Source: Callorhinus ursinus
Taxonomy: Eukaryota; Chordata; Mammalia; Carnivora; Otariidae
Assembly (NCBI RefSeq): GCF_003265705.1
Contig: NW_020312849.1
Span: 282,824 to 346,823 of the forward strand
DNA: 64,000 bases
Direction: 5' to 3'
The translations under genes were made by a program, and so were the position numbers. Under the pieces are notes generated by a model, which saw nothing but the letters and a program-made list of their open reading frames with translations, did no database searches and was not told the DNA's origin. This document shows, one piece after another, positions 20,470 to 33,600 of the stretch; the first letter of the stretch is position 1, and every line of letters begins with the position of its first letter.

Positions 20470-22315
20470 TTTAAATTTATCTTATGTATGGAACTACAAA
20501 AGACCTCAAATAGCCAAGAAATCCTGAGAAAGAACAAAGCTGGAGGCATCACAATTCCGTATTTCAGGATATACTACAAAGCTGTAGTAATCAAAACACT
20601 ATGATACTGGCACAACAGATCAGTGGACACACAGATCAATGGAACCAGACTAGAAAGCCCAGAAAGAAAACCCATGATTATGTGGTCAATTAATCTATGA
20701 CAAAGGAGGCAAGAATATACAAAGGGGAAAAGATAGACTTTTTAATAAATGGTGCTGGGAAAACTGGAGAGCTACAGGCAAAAGGATAAAAACTGGACCA
20801 CTTTCTAACCCCATGCACAAAAATAAACTCAAAACAAATTGAGGACCTAAATGTGAGACCTGAAACTATAAAACTCCTAGAAGAAAACATAGGCAGTAAT
20901 TTCTTTGACATCAGCCATACCAGCATTTTTCTAGATATGTCTCCTAAGGCAAGGGAAACCAAAGCAAATTTAAACCACTGCAATCACATCAAAATAAAAA
21001 ACTTTTGGGGCACCTGGGTGGCTCAGTTGGTTAAGCGACTGCCTTCGGCTCAGGTCATGATCCTGGAGTCCCGGGATCGAGTCCCATATCGGGCTCCCTG
21101 TTCAGCAGGGAGTCTGCTTCTCCCTCTGACCCTCTTGCCTCTCGTGCTCTCTATCTCTCATTCTCTCTCTCTCAAATAAATAAATAAAATCTTTGAAAAA
21201 AAAACAAAATAAAAAACTTTTGCTCGGCCAAAGAATCCATCAACAAAACAAGAAGGCAACCTATTGAATGGGAGAACATATTTGCAAATTACATATCTGA
21301 TAAAGAGTTAATACCCAAAATATATAAAGAACTTATACAACTCAACACCAAAACCAGAAACAATCCAATTAAAAAATGGACAGAGGACTTGCATAGACAT
21401 TTTTCTAAGAAGACATACAGATGGCCAACAGACACATTAAAAGATGCTCAAATTCACTAATCATCAGGGAAACGCAAATCAAAACCACAATGAGATTACT
21501 GCCTCACAACTGTCAGAAGGGCTAGAATCAAAAAGACAAGAAATAACAGGTGTTGGCGAGGATGTGGAGAAAAAGAAACTCCTGTGTACTGCTGGTGGGA
21601 ATGTAAATTGGTACAGCCACTGTGGAAAAAGTATGGATGTTCCCCAAAAGATTTAAAATACCATATGATTCAATAATTCTACTACTGGGTATTTATACAA
21701 AGAAAATGAAAACACTGATTTGAAAAATACACGCACCCCCATGTTTATTGCAGCATTATTTATAATAGCCAAGATACGGAAGCAACCAGAGTGTCTGTCC
21801 ACTGATAGACGTATAGATAAAGAAGACGGCGTATATATGTATGTATACAGTGGAATATTATGCAGCCATAAAAAGGATGAGATCTTGTCATCTGTGACAA
21901 CATGGGTGGACCTAGAGGGTATTATGCCAAGTGAAATAAGTCAGTGAGAAAGAAAAATACTGTATGTTTTCACTCATATGTGAAATCTAATAAACAAATG
22001 AATGAACAAACAAAAAACAGAATCAGACCCATAAATACAGAGAACAAACTGATGGACACCAGAGGGCAGATGGGCAAAATAGGTAAATGAGAGTGGGAGA
22101 TAAAGGCATCCAGTCATGGAATGAATGAGTCATGGAAATAAAAGGTACTGCACATGGAATATAATCAACGATATTGTAACAGCATTGTATGACGACAGAG
22201 CGTAGCCATACTTGTGTTGAACACAGTATGATGTACAGAGATGTTGAATCACTGTTATATACCTGAAACTAATATAACATTGTGTGTTAACTATAGTCAA
22301 ATAAAAAAAATTGAA
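20470..22315 (+). mobile_element. 5'-truncated L1 (ORF2 3' third and 3'UTR)
   Basis: It starts within ORF2 downstream of the RT active site ('NKAGGITIPYFRIYYKAV', frame at 20341-20604) and continues through the C-terminal Cys/His region ('gttggcgaggatgtggagaa') to a 3'UTR ending 'gtcaaataaaaaaaattg'. Frames are broken throughout. A SINE sits at 21007-21204. Confidence 0.88.
21007..21204 (+). mobile_element. Carnivore SINE inside L1
   Basis: Perfect 17-bp duplication 'caaaataaaaaactttt' at 20990-21006 and 21205-21221. The A-run before the T-run at the target fits the L1 endonuclease preference. Confidence 0.97.
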
Positions 22316-23924
22316 AAAGTGAAAGTCTATTTCATACGTGGCCCTCTTTCTCTCTCCTCAAGTAAGACATAAACTGAGAGGCTACCACACAAATAGAACA
22401 GAGGTTTTCAAATAGGCATTTCTACATATAGTCACCTTGCTTTCAGTCCCTCAAAATAAAGCCTACTTTAAAAAACAGGGCTTGTGAGACTGACAGCTAT
22501 TTCTTCTTGTGGAGAGTTATATTTTTATATTTTCACAAACAGAAAGGTTGGGAAGTTACAGACCTAGAAAAATACAATAAAAGATCCAGATTCATTTTCT
22601 GTTTGGTTTTAATATAGTCATTTTCTCTTTCCACTTTCAATGACTGAAAGATTTAACTTGAGTAATGCCACAGGAATGTGGTTTCATGAAGGAAAAATGT
22701 TCAAATATCTACCTCCCTGTTCCTCACTTAAAAAAACAATCATTTGCTATAATATATATTGAAATATTTTAAGACGTTTCCTTCCTTCTACTGGCATTTG
22801 TGCCCTTATTTAAATAAATAAATATAAAATACATTGAAATTTAAATACAGTTCTCAAAGAGGACTCTAAGCAAAATACATTTGTTTCTTTGATGTATTTC
22901 ATAACAACAGCACCACCAAATTTTGTTATGAAAATAATAAAAAATGTAATATGTGTTTAATTTCTCCTTGTCCATCAATATTTATTTTTCAATATAATTA
23001 TCTCCTGAGAATGCATACTGAAGTTTTTCTGAGAAGGTCACGGATCTTTATAGACAGCAAATTGTCAACATGGGGCACCCAGCTTTAAGCCTTTACTCTG
23101 GGGAGACATAGGCAGTACAGGTGTTAGAATGCTACAGTCAACTCCTAAGATGGCAACAGACTGGGGAAAGGAGGTATGTATAATTACCATAGGTATACTC
23201 CTCTCTGTTTAGTTCTGAGCAGAACTGATAGGCCCCAAATCACACTCTCCTAAAAGTCATGCATAGTCCCTTTATGTAACAGCTCCTCTTCTTTTTTCTT
23301 CAGGTCTGCCCTGGTTCCTCCATTAAACCCAAGAATCACAACCAGTCTGGCTGCCACTTCTTCCCTTAGTGCTGAGGAGAGACATCACTAATTGATTACA
23401 ATATTCTTTATTGATAAGCCTAGATCTGGTCTTAAGCACAAATTAAGCATTTGCCCTTTCAGAGATTGTACAAGAGAAGAAAATGTTGCCATTCTTGCCG
23501 TAATTCATGAGATGGGACCTGTATAACCTGCCCAGCTCTTGCCATACTCCTTCCCCAGGGAGGCTATATCTTGCTTCCTGTATTTTCCTGCTACCAAAAG
23601 AGGGTCTTTCTAAGAATCACAGTGCCATCATCTGTCTGGCTTTAAGTAGTGCCCACTGCCTGAAATTCCCCTTACCCTGGCCTATATTGTCTGGCTGGGG
23701 TCCCCAGAATACAGTCTTGCCTGCATTAGATCTGAGACTATCACACCTTTTAACTACTCTAGCCTGGATTCCATTGTCAGGACAAGCCTGAGCATCTGCG
23801 TACCTTTTTGCTGACCCTGGCCACCCTGCCCTGACTTCTGATTCCCAGTGACTGGAACTCCTGAGATCCAGACATATTTTGTTTCAAGAATATTCCTGCT
23901 AAAACCCCAAATATCAGTTCCATT
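22316..23924. other. Unassigned unique-looking sequence
   Basis: No repeat or gene recognised. An open frame of 94 codons (23507-23791, plus) shows no motif and no start context of note. Confidence 0.4.
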
Positions 23925-24060
23925 TATTTTATTTACTGTATGCATTTTTGTTAGGACTAAACGCAGCAATTCTTATGAGGCAATTAGCACGGTTCCTAGC
24001 ACATAGTACACACGCAATAAATATTAGAGGCTATAAATTCTGTTATCATCATAAGCCTCG
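23925..24060 (+). mobile_element. MIR/L2 3' fragment
   Basis: 'cacggttcctagcacatagt' followed by 'acacacgcaataaatattag' matches the shared MIR/L2-like 3' consensus. Confidence 0.5.
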
Positions 24061-24580
24061 ACACTTTTATTAAGATCTCCATCTCAATTCCAGAAAAAGT
24101 CCTTCTGAAGCAATTAGGAACAGGCTTCAAGTCTCAGACCCTCTGGCCACAAACAGGCCTAGAGACAAACATACCTCACAAGAACAGATGGTCCCAGACT
24201 TAAGATGGGTCATCTTAGGATTTGTTGACTTTATGATAATGTAAAAGTGATATGCATTCACTAGAAACCACACTTCAAATTTTGAATTTTGATCTTCTCC
24301 TGGACTAGCGATATGTGGTACGATACTCTTGTGAGGCTGAGCAGCGGTAGTGAGTCACAGACCCAGCCAGCCACGTGATCATGAGGGTAAACACTGATAT
24401 GCTTTTAGCCATTCTGTACCCATACAACCATTCCGTTTTTCATTTTCAGTGTAGTATTCAATACATTAAATGAGATATTCAACACTTCATTATAAAATAG
24501 GCTTTGCCCAACTGCAGGCTAATGTAAATATTCTGAGCATGTTTAAGGTAGGCTAAGCAGTGCTATGATTATGCATCTTT
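24061..24580. other. Unassigned sequence
   Basis: No feature recognised before the next SINE target site. Confidence 0.35.
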
Positions 24581-24596
24581 GACCTACTGTATTTTC

Positions 24597-24811
24597 TTTC
24601 TTTTTTTTAAAGATTTATTTATTTATTCATGAGAGAGAGAGAGAAAACAAGCAGGGTGAAGAGGTAGAGGGTGGGGGGGGAGAGAATCAGAGAATCTCAG
24701 ACTCCCCGCTGAGCACAGAGCCCCATGTGGCGCTCAATCTCACAACCCTGAGATCATGACCTGAGCTGAAACCAAGAGTCTGACACTTAACTGTGCCACC
24801 CAGGTGCCACC
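24597..24811 (-). mobile_element. Diverged carnivore SINE
   Basis: Antisense SINE with a G-rich expansion ('gagggtgggggggg') and small indels in the head ('cttaactgtgccacccaggt'). Duplication 'gacctactgtattttc' at 24581-24596 versus 'gacctaccatattttc' at 24812-24827 (two differences) indicates an older insertion. Confidence 0.92.
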
Positions 24812-24827
24812 GACCTACCATATTTTC

Positions 24828-25800
24828 AACTTGCAGTGGGTTTATATCGAAAGTTGAAGAAGAGTTGTATAGTCTTTAGTAAATATATGCTCTTAACACC
24901 AAATTAGATTTTTTATATAATAAAATAATGCTCTAGGCCATTATCATTTATGTAAAAGGAATTCTATGAAGTCATGTGACTTTTTCTATGAGTCAACATA
25001 CTGAACTAGACAAAGAAAATTCCATCCTTTGCTTTACTAAGTTTAAAATTTGTCTCACACACTGGACAGTTTGCATGACCATAATATTCGTAATATCTCC
25101 TAAGATATTTGCTAAGAAACTCATCATAAAAAGAAAGGTTCTTAAGCTGTTTGGATCTATCACGCTTGTCAGATGACTTTAGATAACAACTTTCTAACCA
25201 AACATAAGACCAAATCAAACCCTTTATTATAACTCTTTGACCAGCACCATAGATGTACATGCCCCTCCAAAATACGTGAAACTGTGCCAGCCAAACAACA
25301 AATGGGCATTGTCCTGAGAGTTCAGACTAAAAGGTACACAGAGTTCAATCCCAGATGAACAGAATAAAGGCCTGTACAGAGCTGCCTGGGGTCACTGAAA
25401 ACAGACTGCTTAATGAAGACATTAGGAGAAGTATTTACTGCATGCGTTTGGGTGCACAAGTAGGTGGGTATAGATATGACTGTTTTCCAACTGATTTGAG
25501 AAAACAAGTATTAAAGCACAATAATAGGCCAGAAAAATTAACATTTCCAGAAAAGACAGAGTTCACACTATTTGAGGCAAGAATTGGTGCCTTTTTCATA
25601 GAATAAATATGGCACATAAAGTTATGACGGGGCATTTCTGCTTTAGATGTGCTTTATCTGAGGGGAAATTCCAGCTAGCAAACATAGGACAGAAATGCAC
25701 AGCATTATCATCAGTGTGAAGATATTTTCAATTTATGATGGGTTTATCAGGATATAATCCCATTGTAAATCAGGGAAGATCTGTATTCAAATTTGAGCCC
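24828..25800. other. Unassigned sequence
   Basis: No gene or repeat recognised. Overlapping short open frames on both strands around 25006-25635 lack motifs. Confidence 0.4.
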
Positions 25801-25804
25801 AGAG

Positions 25805-26030
25805 CAAAATGATAGTTGCCATTTACTGAGCTCTTTCTATGTGTCGAGCACTTTGCAAATATCTTATTTAACCCCCACTGCAACCAAATTGGGTAAGAAT
25901 TATAACTCCCATTTTACTGATAAGAAAATGGAGCATTAGAGAATCCCATGCCCACCAAAAACAAGACAGTGAAACTGAAATGAAACCCAGCCCTTCCTAA
26001 CTCAAAACCCAATCTTTTGCCCCTGAATAT
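25805..26030 (-). mobile_element. MIR, antisense
   Basis: 'atttactgagctctttctat', 'gtgtcgagcactttgca', 'cccattttactgataagaaa' and 'gaaacccagcccttcctaac' follow the antisense MIR consensus. Confidence 0.7.
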
Positions 26031-26449
26031 GTTATTTTTAACATATTACTTTTTAGCATGTTTACAGAAATAGCCAAGTGGCAAATAAGCAAATCTGCAT
26101 CCGGGAAGCAGAGCTTAATTTCTGGGGTTCCAGCTAAAAAGGTCATATCTTGTAGTCTGTATATTTCCTGCTCAGCCTGGAACTTTCCCGAAACTTTCCT
26201 CTTACAAACTTCCCTTTTGATTCATTCCTTCTCCTCTTCTAATCTGTCAGCCAGAATCCTACTCTTGGTTGTTTTTAGCAACTCTGGCTCCACTGTTTGA
26301 CATGATCATCCCTAAAGGGGCAAATCAAGTTTAAATCCTCCATTTAGCCTTCTTAGACTATTCCAGCTCACATTCAAGCTATTTTATTCCCTCTTCCAAA
26401 CTCCTTTTACTCTCCCATTACCCTGCATCCATTGCCACACAATTATTAT

Positions 26450-26990
26450 TCTTAATTATTCCCTAATTGTTTCAAGTACTCACTCATTCACTCATTTATT
26501 CAACTACTGTATGCTTGAATACATATTATGAATTAGACACTGAGTTAGGCAATGTATATGGAGATACAAAGATAACCCATCTGAAACAACTGAAGGTAAT
26601 TTTAGTAGGGCAAATAAATGTACACAAATATCTATAGCACTGTGTTGAATAAAAAAAGCACTGTGAGAAATAGAGCTAAAAGAATTCAGACAAGGGAAGA
26701 ATTACTTCTAGCTAGAAGGAAGTGAGGAGAGATGATTCCATTGAACTGAGGTAGAAGATTCTGGTAGAAGGTACTGACAGAAAGGGTAATCTAACTGGAA
26801 GGCACTGCCTGAGACACTGAGCTTGGTGAGGGCACTGTCAAGCAGTAACAAGAAACTGTCTTGACTGGACTTCAGAGTATGTCGAGGAGAGATGCGGGGG
26901 TAAAGTACATGTGGAGGCCCTTAAAACTGTGGGAGAGTGTAATGATGTCATAAGGAGCTTTTGAAGTGAGAGAATCAGAAATGTGCTTTG
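26450..26990 (+). mobile_element. Ancient mammalian-wide repeat, family not assigned
   Basis: The order 'catttattcaactactgtat', 'agacactgagttaggcaatg', 'ggagatacaaagataaccca', 'ggaaggcactgcctgagaca' matches a familiar old mammalian repeat ('...gtgccaggcactgttctaggcactgggg...'). I cannot name it safely. Two other copies appear at 41675 and 48965. Confidence 0.45.
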
Positions 26991-29230
26991 CATCCCATCC
27001 CCAATTACACAGCAAGTTCATTGAAGTTTTTGTATTCTTTCATAGTTCCTAAAAATTCAGCATAAAAATGGACAAAAAGAGTATCTAACAAATAGCCAAG
27101 TGGCAAATAAGCAAACTGTATATAATGGTTCTGTTATATATTTTTCTATTTATCAAATTTCTTGCTTATTTGAATTAGAATTTTTTTTTCAAATTGCGAA
27201 GTATAGTCTAATTAGATGGCATGATATTTAGGAAAATAGTCCTTTCCTCTGAATCAGTACTGGTCTAAAGATAATACTACAGATCTTAACTTCATCTTCA
27301 AAAATATTTATTATAAGAGACGGTATAGATGACCTCCATATAAAATGTGGCTTTAATATTTATTATATTAACCTCATTTTTTTCCACGATAGATTTTAAA
27401 AATTTGTGTTTACAGAAATATTTTCCTGAAATTTTATCAAATACCTAGAAAACCTTTGCTTAAAATGTCATTTTTCCTTTCTTTAAAAAAAGGATTAAAA
27501 AAGTGATTCAGTCATTTTACACACTCGCTTTTAATGTTATGGAAAAAGGATATCTGTGGGAGAGGATATTTTCACAAAGCCAAATCATCAGAACTGGCAG
27601 TTTAGATTATAACCAGAAAGTCCCAGGAAAACCAACGATTCACCCTCTGAATTCCTGGTATGAATGAATGTAGAAGCATCCAGGCTATTCAGACCATGAA
27701 AACAAACAAAAAATCCACTTCTATTTTCTCCCAGGATTCCCTCATTGGAACTATGGACGTCTTCCCAAAGCCAAGAATGAGGAGGTGAAGGAAAAGATTT
27801 GGGTATTAGTTTCTTCAAACTCATTTCTTTGGGGAAGGCACTTTTGTTTGAGTGGGAAGGGTCTTTGAGTTGCAGACTCTGTGGAGAAGTGAATGGTGTA
27901 GAGGGCACTTACTTGATTTGTGGTCCTATGTGTCAACCTCTGCTGGTTCTGATGAAGAGGTGGAACTCAGGGAAAAGCTCCCCACCCTGTAGAAGGGGGT
28001 GGCATGTTTATAATTTTTCCTACCTAAATTAAAATGTGCCTTTCTTGGATGAAATTCCTTACTACCAGTCAGTTAAAAAATATGCTTTAGGTAAAACGAA
28101 TTTCCGCCCAGATAATACTTTACAAGTCAGAAGTAATTATAGAGATGTTGGGAACATTTATTTATAACTATGGAATTTCATGAAAACTCAAAGTTCCCTT
28201 GGGAGAGGCTGATGGACTGTTTGTATCTACCCTACTTGCCAGCAAAAGTTAGCAAGCAGGTTGTGCTATTTGCAAATATATTCTTCTCTAGGGAGGAATT
28301 ATGTGTTTATTTTTTGAATGTCATCAGTATTTCGTGCTTATTTTCATTTGTCCGACTATCCTTGTTACTTGTACAGGAAAGTACTGTGTGTACAGTTTTC
28401 TCTACTCGAGAAATTGTTTGGTCTGCTCTTTTGGAAAAATAATTACACAAGAGCATCTGACACAGATATTAACATTGGTGACAACGACTCCTGTAGCAAT
28501 GTGGGTCAGGAGAGATTTGTTTGAGCTGAACTCACTGCATAAAAGACTAGTTTTTTTCTATGCTCAGGAAGGACTATAGTTGCAAAGTGAGTCAACATCC
28601 TCAAGCATCCCACGATGTATCAGGCCGAGACATTATATTTTCTTTCTTGTATGTGGTACTGTCTATAGTGTCTCCCTTCTTTCTAAATCTGCTCTTCCCA
28701 GACGGAGTTGGTCTAGAAGTTGTTTGCACTGAGTGGTTTTGAGGGGGGGTTAAGAATAGCAAGAACAAGTACATTATTATTATTTTCAGCCCTCTCTTCA
28801 AAAAAAAAAATGCCACACACTGTATGCATTTACTTTTATGAAGTAAAAATGGTAATTCCCGGTAGAAGCACACTGTGGAGGACGGGAAACAGATGCTTTG
28901 GTCAAACTCAGGGACTGACTATAACATAACATGGAAACACAAAAGAATAAGAAAATAATTGCACAGCATTCTAACTTTAAAGAGCTGACTGACTAGATGG
29001 CATGTGCATACCTTATTTTAACAATGTTTTGCCAACACAAGTTTGGCCTGATGTCAGAGAGCATTTTAATAGAACGGATTTATCCTGTCCATCTGTTTGG
29101 ACTCTACACTTTGGTGGGGAAACTGGTACTATGTGGAGGTACTCCTTCATTCATACAGTGAAAACAAAGTTTTGAAAGAATAACTAAATAATAATCAAAT
29201 CATCAGATCATGAATTTGATGCAAACAGCA
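26991..29230. other. Unassigned unique-looking sequence
   Basis: No repeat or gene recognised. Several open frames of 60-106 codons on both strands (for example 27588-27908 minus) have no motif and overlap one another, so they look like chance. It is the longest block with no recognised repeat. Confidence 0.4.
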
Positions 29231-29248
29231 AAATCACTTCGAAGTTTT

Positions 29249-29445
29249 TTTTTTTTAAGATTTTATTTATTTATTTGACAGAGAGAGACACAGCGAGAGA
29301 GGGAACCCAAGCAGGGAGAGTGGGAGAGGGAGAAGCAGGCTTCCTGCTGAGCAGGGAGTCCGATGTGGGGCTCAATCCCAGGACCCTGGGATCAGGATCT
29401 GAGCTGAAGGCAGACGCTTAATGACTGAGCCACCCAGGCGCCCCT
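29249..29445 (-). mobile_element. Carnivore SINE
   Basis: Antisense young-type copy ending 'gagccacccaggcgcccc'. Duplication 'cttcgaagtttt' at 29237-29248 versus 'cttcaaagtttt' at 29446-29457. Confidence 0.95.
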
Positions 29446-29479
29446 CTTCAAAGTTTTCGTAGTGTAGGAATGACATGTG

Positions 29480-29812
29480 TCTTGTTTGTTTCAAAATTTT
29501 ATTTAAATTCTAGCTAACATATAGTGTAATGTTGGTTTCAGGAGCAGAACTGTGATTTATTACTTACATATAATACCCAGTGCTCGTCACAAGTGCCCTC
29601 CTTAATGCCCGTCACTCACTTAGCCCATCGCCCAACCACTTCCCCTCCAGCAATCCTTGGTTTGTTCCCTATAGTTAAGAGTCTCTTACGGTTTGTTCCC
29701 CCCTCCCTTTTTTTCCTTCCCATATATTCATCTGTTTTGTCTCTTAATTTCCACATGAGTGAAATCATTTGTCTTTCTCTGACTTATTTCGCTTAGCATA
29801 ATATATTCATCA
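29480..29812 (-). mobile_element. L1 3' end (type A-like), antisense
   Basis: 'ctagctaacatatagtgtaa', 'taatacccagtgctcgtcac', 'aagtgccctccttaatgccc', 'gttaagagtctcttacggtt' and 'ttatttcgcttagcataata' are antisense carnivore L1 3'UTR and ORF2-end phrases. It is diverged and 5'-truncated. Confidence 0.8.
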
Positions 29813-30330
29813 CATGTCTTAGGATGAGCACCCTAGAAGCAGATCTTGAGAAAAGGATTTGAATGAATGTAGCTTTTGGGGGAGGTGATCCCAGGAAGCA
29901 GAGGTAGAAGGGTGGGAAATTCAAACAAGAAAAGAAAGGAGTCAATAATAAAGGGTATGTTACCCAGCAATGTACTGAGACAGGTAACTAGGCTCAGTTC
30001 CTTTGAAAAATTCTGGGAGACAGTGTGGAACATGCTCAGAGTTATCCAACCTGTGGAGCAAGGAAGCTGGCAGAGGCTGTGACCAATGAGTTTTCAACCT
30101 TCACTGACTGAGGATTGCCCTCTGGAACAAGTATTACAGCTTGCCCTGAGCAAGGGTGGCACCATGCTCCTGTAGCCCAAAAGATCCTCAGAGAGAGAGC
30201 TGCGTTACCTTTGGCTTGTACAGGAAGTGGAATAGTTGATGGCTTATAAGCAGATAATGTCTGTCACAGAATGCTAATAACTTATTACCCAAAGAAGATA
30301 AAAAAAGCAAAACACATCCAAATTGACTTA
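29813..30330. other. Unassigned, possibly an ancient repeat
   Basis: 'gagcaccctagaagcagatc', 'ggaggtgatcccaggaagca' have the feel of an old interspersed repeat, but I cannot name the family. Confidence 0.35.
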
Positions 30331-30720
30331 AAAAAAAAAAAAGAAGAAGTTAAACTGTCACTATTTACAGATGACTTGATACCAGACAGAAAAAAAATCC
30401 TCAGGACACCACAAAAAAATTATTAGAAGTAATAACTGATTTCAGTAAAGTTGCAGGATACAAAATTAAAATATAGAAATCTGTTGCATTTCTACACATT
30501 TCTAATGAAGTAGCAGAAAGAGAAATTAAGAAAACAGTTCCACAACTGTACCAAAAAGTATAAAATTCCTAGAAATAAACTTAACCAAGGAGGTGAAAGA
30601 CTGGTACTCTGAAAACTATAAAAACATTGATGAAGGAAATTGAAGACAACACAAACAAATGAAAAGCTATTCCATGCTCATGGATTGGAAGACTGAATAT
30701 TGTTAAAATGTCCATACTAC

Positions 30721-30888
30721 TCGGGGCACCTGGGTATCTTAGTTGGTTAAGCATCCGACTCTTGGTTTCAGCTCAGGTCATGATCTCATGGGTCATGGGA
30801 TTGAGCCCTGCATTGGGGCTCCATGCTCAGTGGGGAGTCTGCTTGACATTCTCTCCCTCTGTGCCCCCCTTAAAAATAAGTCTTTAAA
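30721..30888 (+). mobile_element. Older-type carnivore SINE inside L1
   Basis: The body reads 'gactcttggtttcagctcag', the older subfamily, and the tail is short. Duplication 'aaaatgtccatactac' at 30705-30720 and 30889-30904 is perfect (16 bp). Confidence 0.95.
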
Positions 30889-31615
30889 AAAATGTCCATA
30901 CTACCCAAAGCAATCTACAGATTTAATGTAATCCCTATCAAAATACCAACAACATTTTTCACAGAACTAGAACAAGTAATCCTAAAATTTGTATGGAACC
31001 ATGAAAGACCCCGAAGAGCTAAAGCATCCTGAGAAAGAACAAACCTGGAGGTATCACAGTCCCAGATTTCAAAATACACTCAACAAAACTGTAGTAACCA
31101 AAACAATGTGGTACTGGCACAAAAACAGACACACAGATCAGCAGAGCAGAATGGAGAGCCCAGAAATAAACCCACACTTATATGGTCAATTAATCTATGT
31201 CAAAGGAGGCAAGAATATACAATGGGGAAAAGACAGTCTCTTCAACAAATAGTGCTGGTAAAACTGGACAGATACATGCAAAAGAATGAAACTGGACCAC
31301 ATTCTAATGCCATATAAAAATAAACTCAAAATGGAGGAAAGACCTAAATGTGAGACCTAAAACAATAAAATTCCTAGAAGAAAACATAGGCAGTGATTTC
31401 TTTGACGTCGGCCAATACAACCTTTTTCTAGATATGTTTCCTAAGGCAAGAGAAACAAAAGCAAAAATAAACTACTGGGGCTGCATCAAAATAAAAAGTT
31501 TTGTACAATGAAGGAAACCATCAACAAAACAAAAAGGTAATATACTGAATGGGAGAAGATACTTGCAAGTGATACATCTGATGGGGGTTAATACCCAAAA
31601 TATATAAAGAATTCA

Positions 31616-31803
31616 TGGGAGCCTGGGTGACTCAGTCAGTTAAGCATCTGCCTTCAGCTCAGGTCATGATCCTGGGATCCTGGGATCAAGTCCCATTTGG
31701 GCTCCCTGCTCAGCAGGGAGTCTGCTTCTCCCTCTGTCCCTCCCCCCAACTCGTGTTCTCTCTCTCTCTCTCTCTAGCAAAAATAAATAAATAAAAAATC
31801 TTT
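31616..31803 (+). mobile_element. Carnivore SINE inside L1
   Basis: The head is altered ('gggagcctgggtgactcag'). A (TC)n run precedes the tail 'aaataaataaataaaaaatc'. Duplication 'aagaattca' at 31607-31615 and 31804-31812. Confidence 0.93.
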
Positions 31804-31855
31804 AAGAATTCACACAACGCAACACCAAAAAAAAAAACCACCCCAAAATTAAAGG

Positions 31856-31955
31856 NNNNNNNNNNNNNNNNNNNNNNNNNNNNNNNNNNNNNNNNNNNNN
31901 NNNNNNNNNNNNNNNNNNNNNNNNNNNNNNNNNNNNNNNNNNNNNNNNNNNNNNN
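31856..31955. other. Assembly gap (100 N)
   Basis: Exactly 100 N, the usual placeholder for a gap of unknown size. The L1 reading before it ('ccaccccaaaattaaagg') and after it ('atgaaaatatgctcaatatc') are normally about 80-90 bp apart in L1, so the missing sequence is probably ordinary L1. The low-complexity A/C run just before it may explain the break. Confidence 0.97.
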
Positions 31956-32827
31956 ATGAAAATATGCTCAATATCACTCATCATCAGGAAAATGCAAATC
32001 AAAGCCACAATGAGAAATCAGAATGGCTTGTCAAAAGATAAGAAATAACAAGTGTTGGTAAGGATGTGGAGAAAAAGAAACTCTCATGCACTGTTGGTAG
32101 AAATGTAAACTGGTGCAGCCACTGTGGAAAACACTATGGAGGTTCCTCAAAATATTAAAAATAGAATTACCATATGATTCAGTAATTCCACTACTAGGTA
32201 TTTACCCAAAGAAAATAAAAACAGTAACTTGGAAAGATACATGCACCCCTATCTGTACTACAGCATTATTTATAATACCCAAGATATGGAAGCAATCCAA
32301 GTGTCTATTGATGGGTGAATGGATAAATAAACTGTAATATATATGAATGCAATGGAGTATGACTTAAGCCATGAAAAGGAATGACACCTTACCATTTGCA
32401 ACAACATACGTAGACCTAGAGGGTATTACGCTAAGTGAAATAAGTCAAACTGAGAAAGACAAATACCATCTGATTTCACTTACATGTGGAATCTAAAAAA
32501 CAAACAAAAAGCAGAAACAGACCCATAAATAGAAAGAACAAACTGATGGCTGCCAGAGAGCAGGGGGCGCAGGGAGATGGGCAAAATGGGTGAAGGAGGG
32601 TGGGAGCTACAGGCTTCCAATTATAGAATGAATAAGTCACTAGGATAAAAGGTACAGCATAGAGAATATAGTCAAAAGTACTGTAATAGCATTGTATGGT
32701 GATGAATGGTAGCTACACTTCTGGTCAACATGACATAATGTACAGACTAGTGGTTTCACTGTATTGCACACCTGAAACTGAGTATCACTGTGTGTCAACT
32801 ACACTTCAATTAACAAATACTAAAAAA

Positions 32828-33012
32828 GGGGTGCCTGGGGGGCTCAGTCAGTTAAGCAGCTGCCTTTGGCTCAGGTCGTGATCTGAGGGTCCTGGGATCG
32901 AGCCCTGCATTGGGCTCCCTGCTCGGCGGGAAGCCTGCTTCTCCCTCTGCCTGCCAATTCCCTGCTTGTGCTCTCTCTCTCTCTCTCTGTCAAATAAATA
33001 AATATTAAAAAA
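32828..33012 (+). mobile_element. Carnivore SINE in the A-rich tail of an L1
   Basis: Duplication 'aaatactaaaaaa' at 32815-32827 and 33013-33025. It used the L1 tail itself as target. Confidence 0.93.
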
Positions 33013-33049
33013 AAATACTAAAAAAAAAACAACCCCACACCAGTTTTGT

Positions 33050-33600
33050 TGGAGTTTCATACAACAGAGATAAATCAAAACCATATGCCACCTGACAATG
33101 AGAACACAGCATCGCTTCTATGATCCTACTCTAATCCCGAAGGAACATTAGAGAAACTCATTTGAAGTACATTCTGTAATAGGTTAGTAACTTGCTCTGT
33201 CACCTTTAAAAGTATCAAGGTAATGAAAATTAAGGAAAAACTAAAGATCTGTTCCAAATTGAAGGTGTCTACAGAGATGTGATAACTAAATGTAACATGG
33301 GACTTTGGCCTGGATACTTTCTTTATAAAGACATTATTGGGACAACTGGAAAATTGTAATGGACTCTGGAGATTTGACGTTGTAATATATCAATGCTAAT
33401 TTCCTAATATTGATGGTATTTTGTAGTTATATAGGAAAATAATCTTGTTGGTGGGAATTACACATTAAAGTATTCAAGAGTGATGGGGCATTTTGGAAAA
33501 TTACTCTCAAATGGTTCAGCATATAACAGTCTTTCTTGCACCATTTCATAACTGTCTGCAAGTTTGAGATTGTTAAGATATAAGCGTTTCTTTAAAAAAA
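33050..33600 (+). mobile_element. Ancient L1M-type 3'UTR
   Basis: 'gataactaaatgtaacatgg', 'ctttataaagacattattgg', 'gacaactggaaaattgtaat' and the end 'gtttctttaaaaaaataaat' resemble ancient L1M 3'UTRs that describe the order 'gacaactaaatgcaatgtgg ... gacattagtgggacaactgg'. Subfamily not assigned. Confidence 0.55.

Larger units (their letters stand above)
30340..32827 (+). mobile_element. 5'-truncated L1 (from RT active site to tail)
   Basis: It begins just upstream of the RT motif, read here as 'LSLFTDDLI' (about 30356-30382), so the usual Ala of FADD is Thr while both Asp remain. It continues through the thumb and C-terminal region (frame 30989-31252: '[20 protein letters not shown]' is frame-shifted L1) to a 3'UTR and A-rich tail. 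Two SINEs and a 100-N gap lie inside; a third SINE sits in its tail. Confidence 0.88.

Noticed and set aside
27588..28930. Cluster of 60-106-codon frames on both strands as a possible gene
   Set aside because: They overlap in conflicting frames, lack motifs and codon-bias cues, and show no splice-site pattern.
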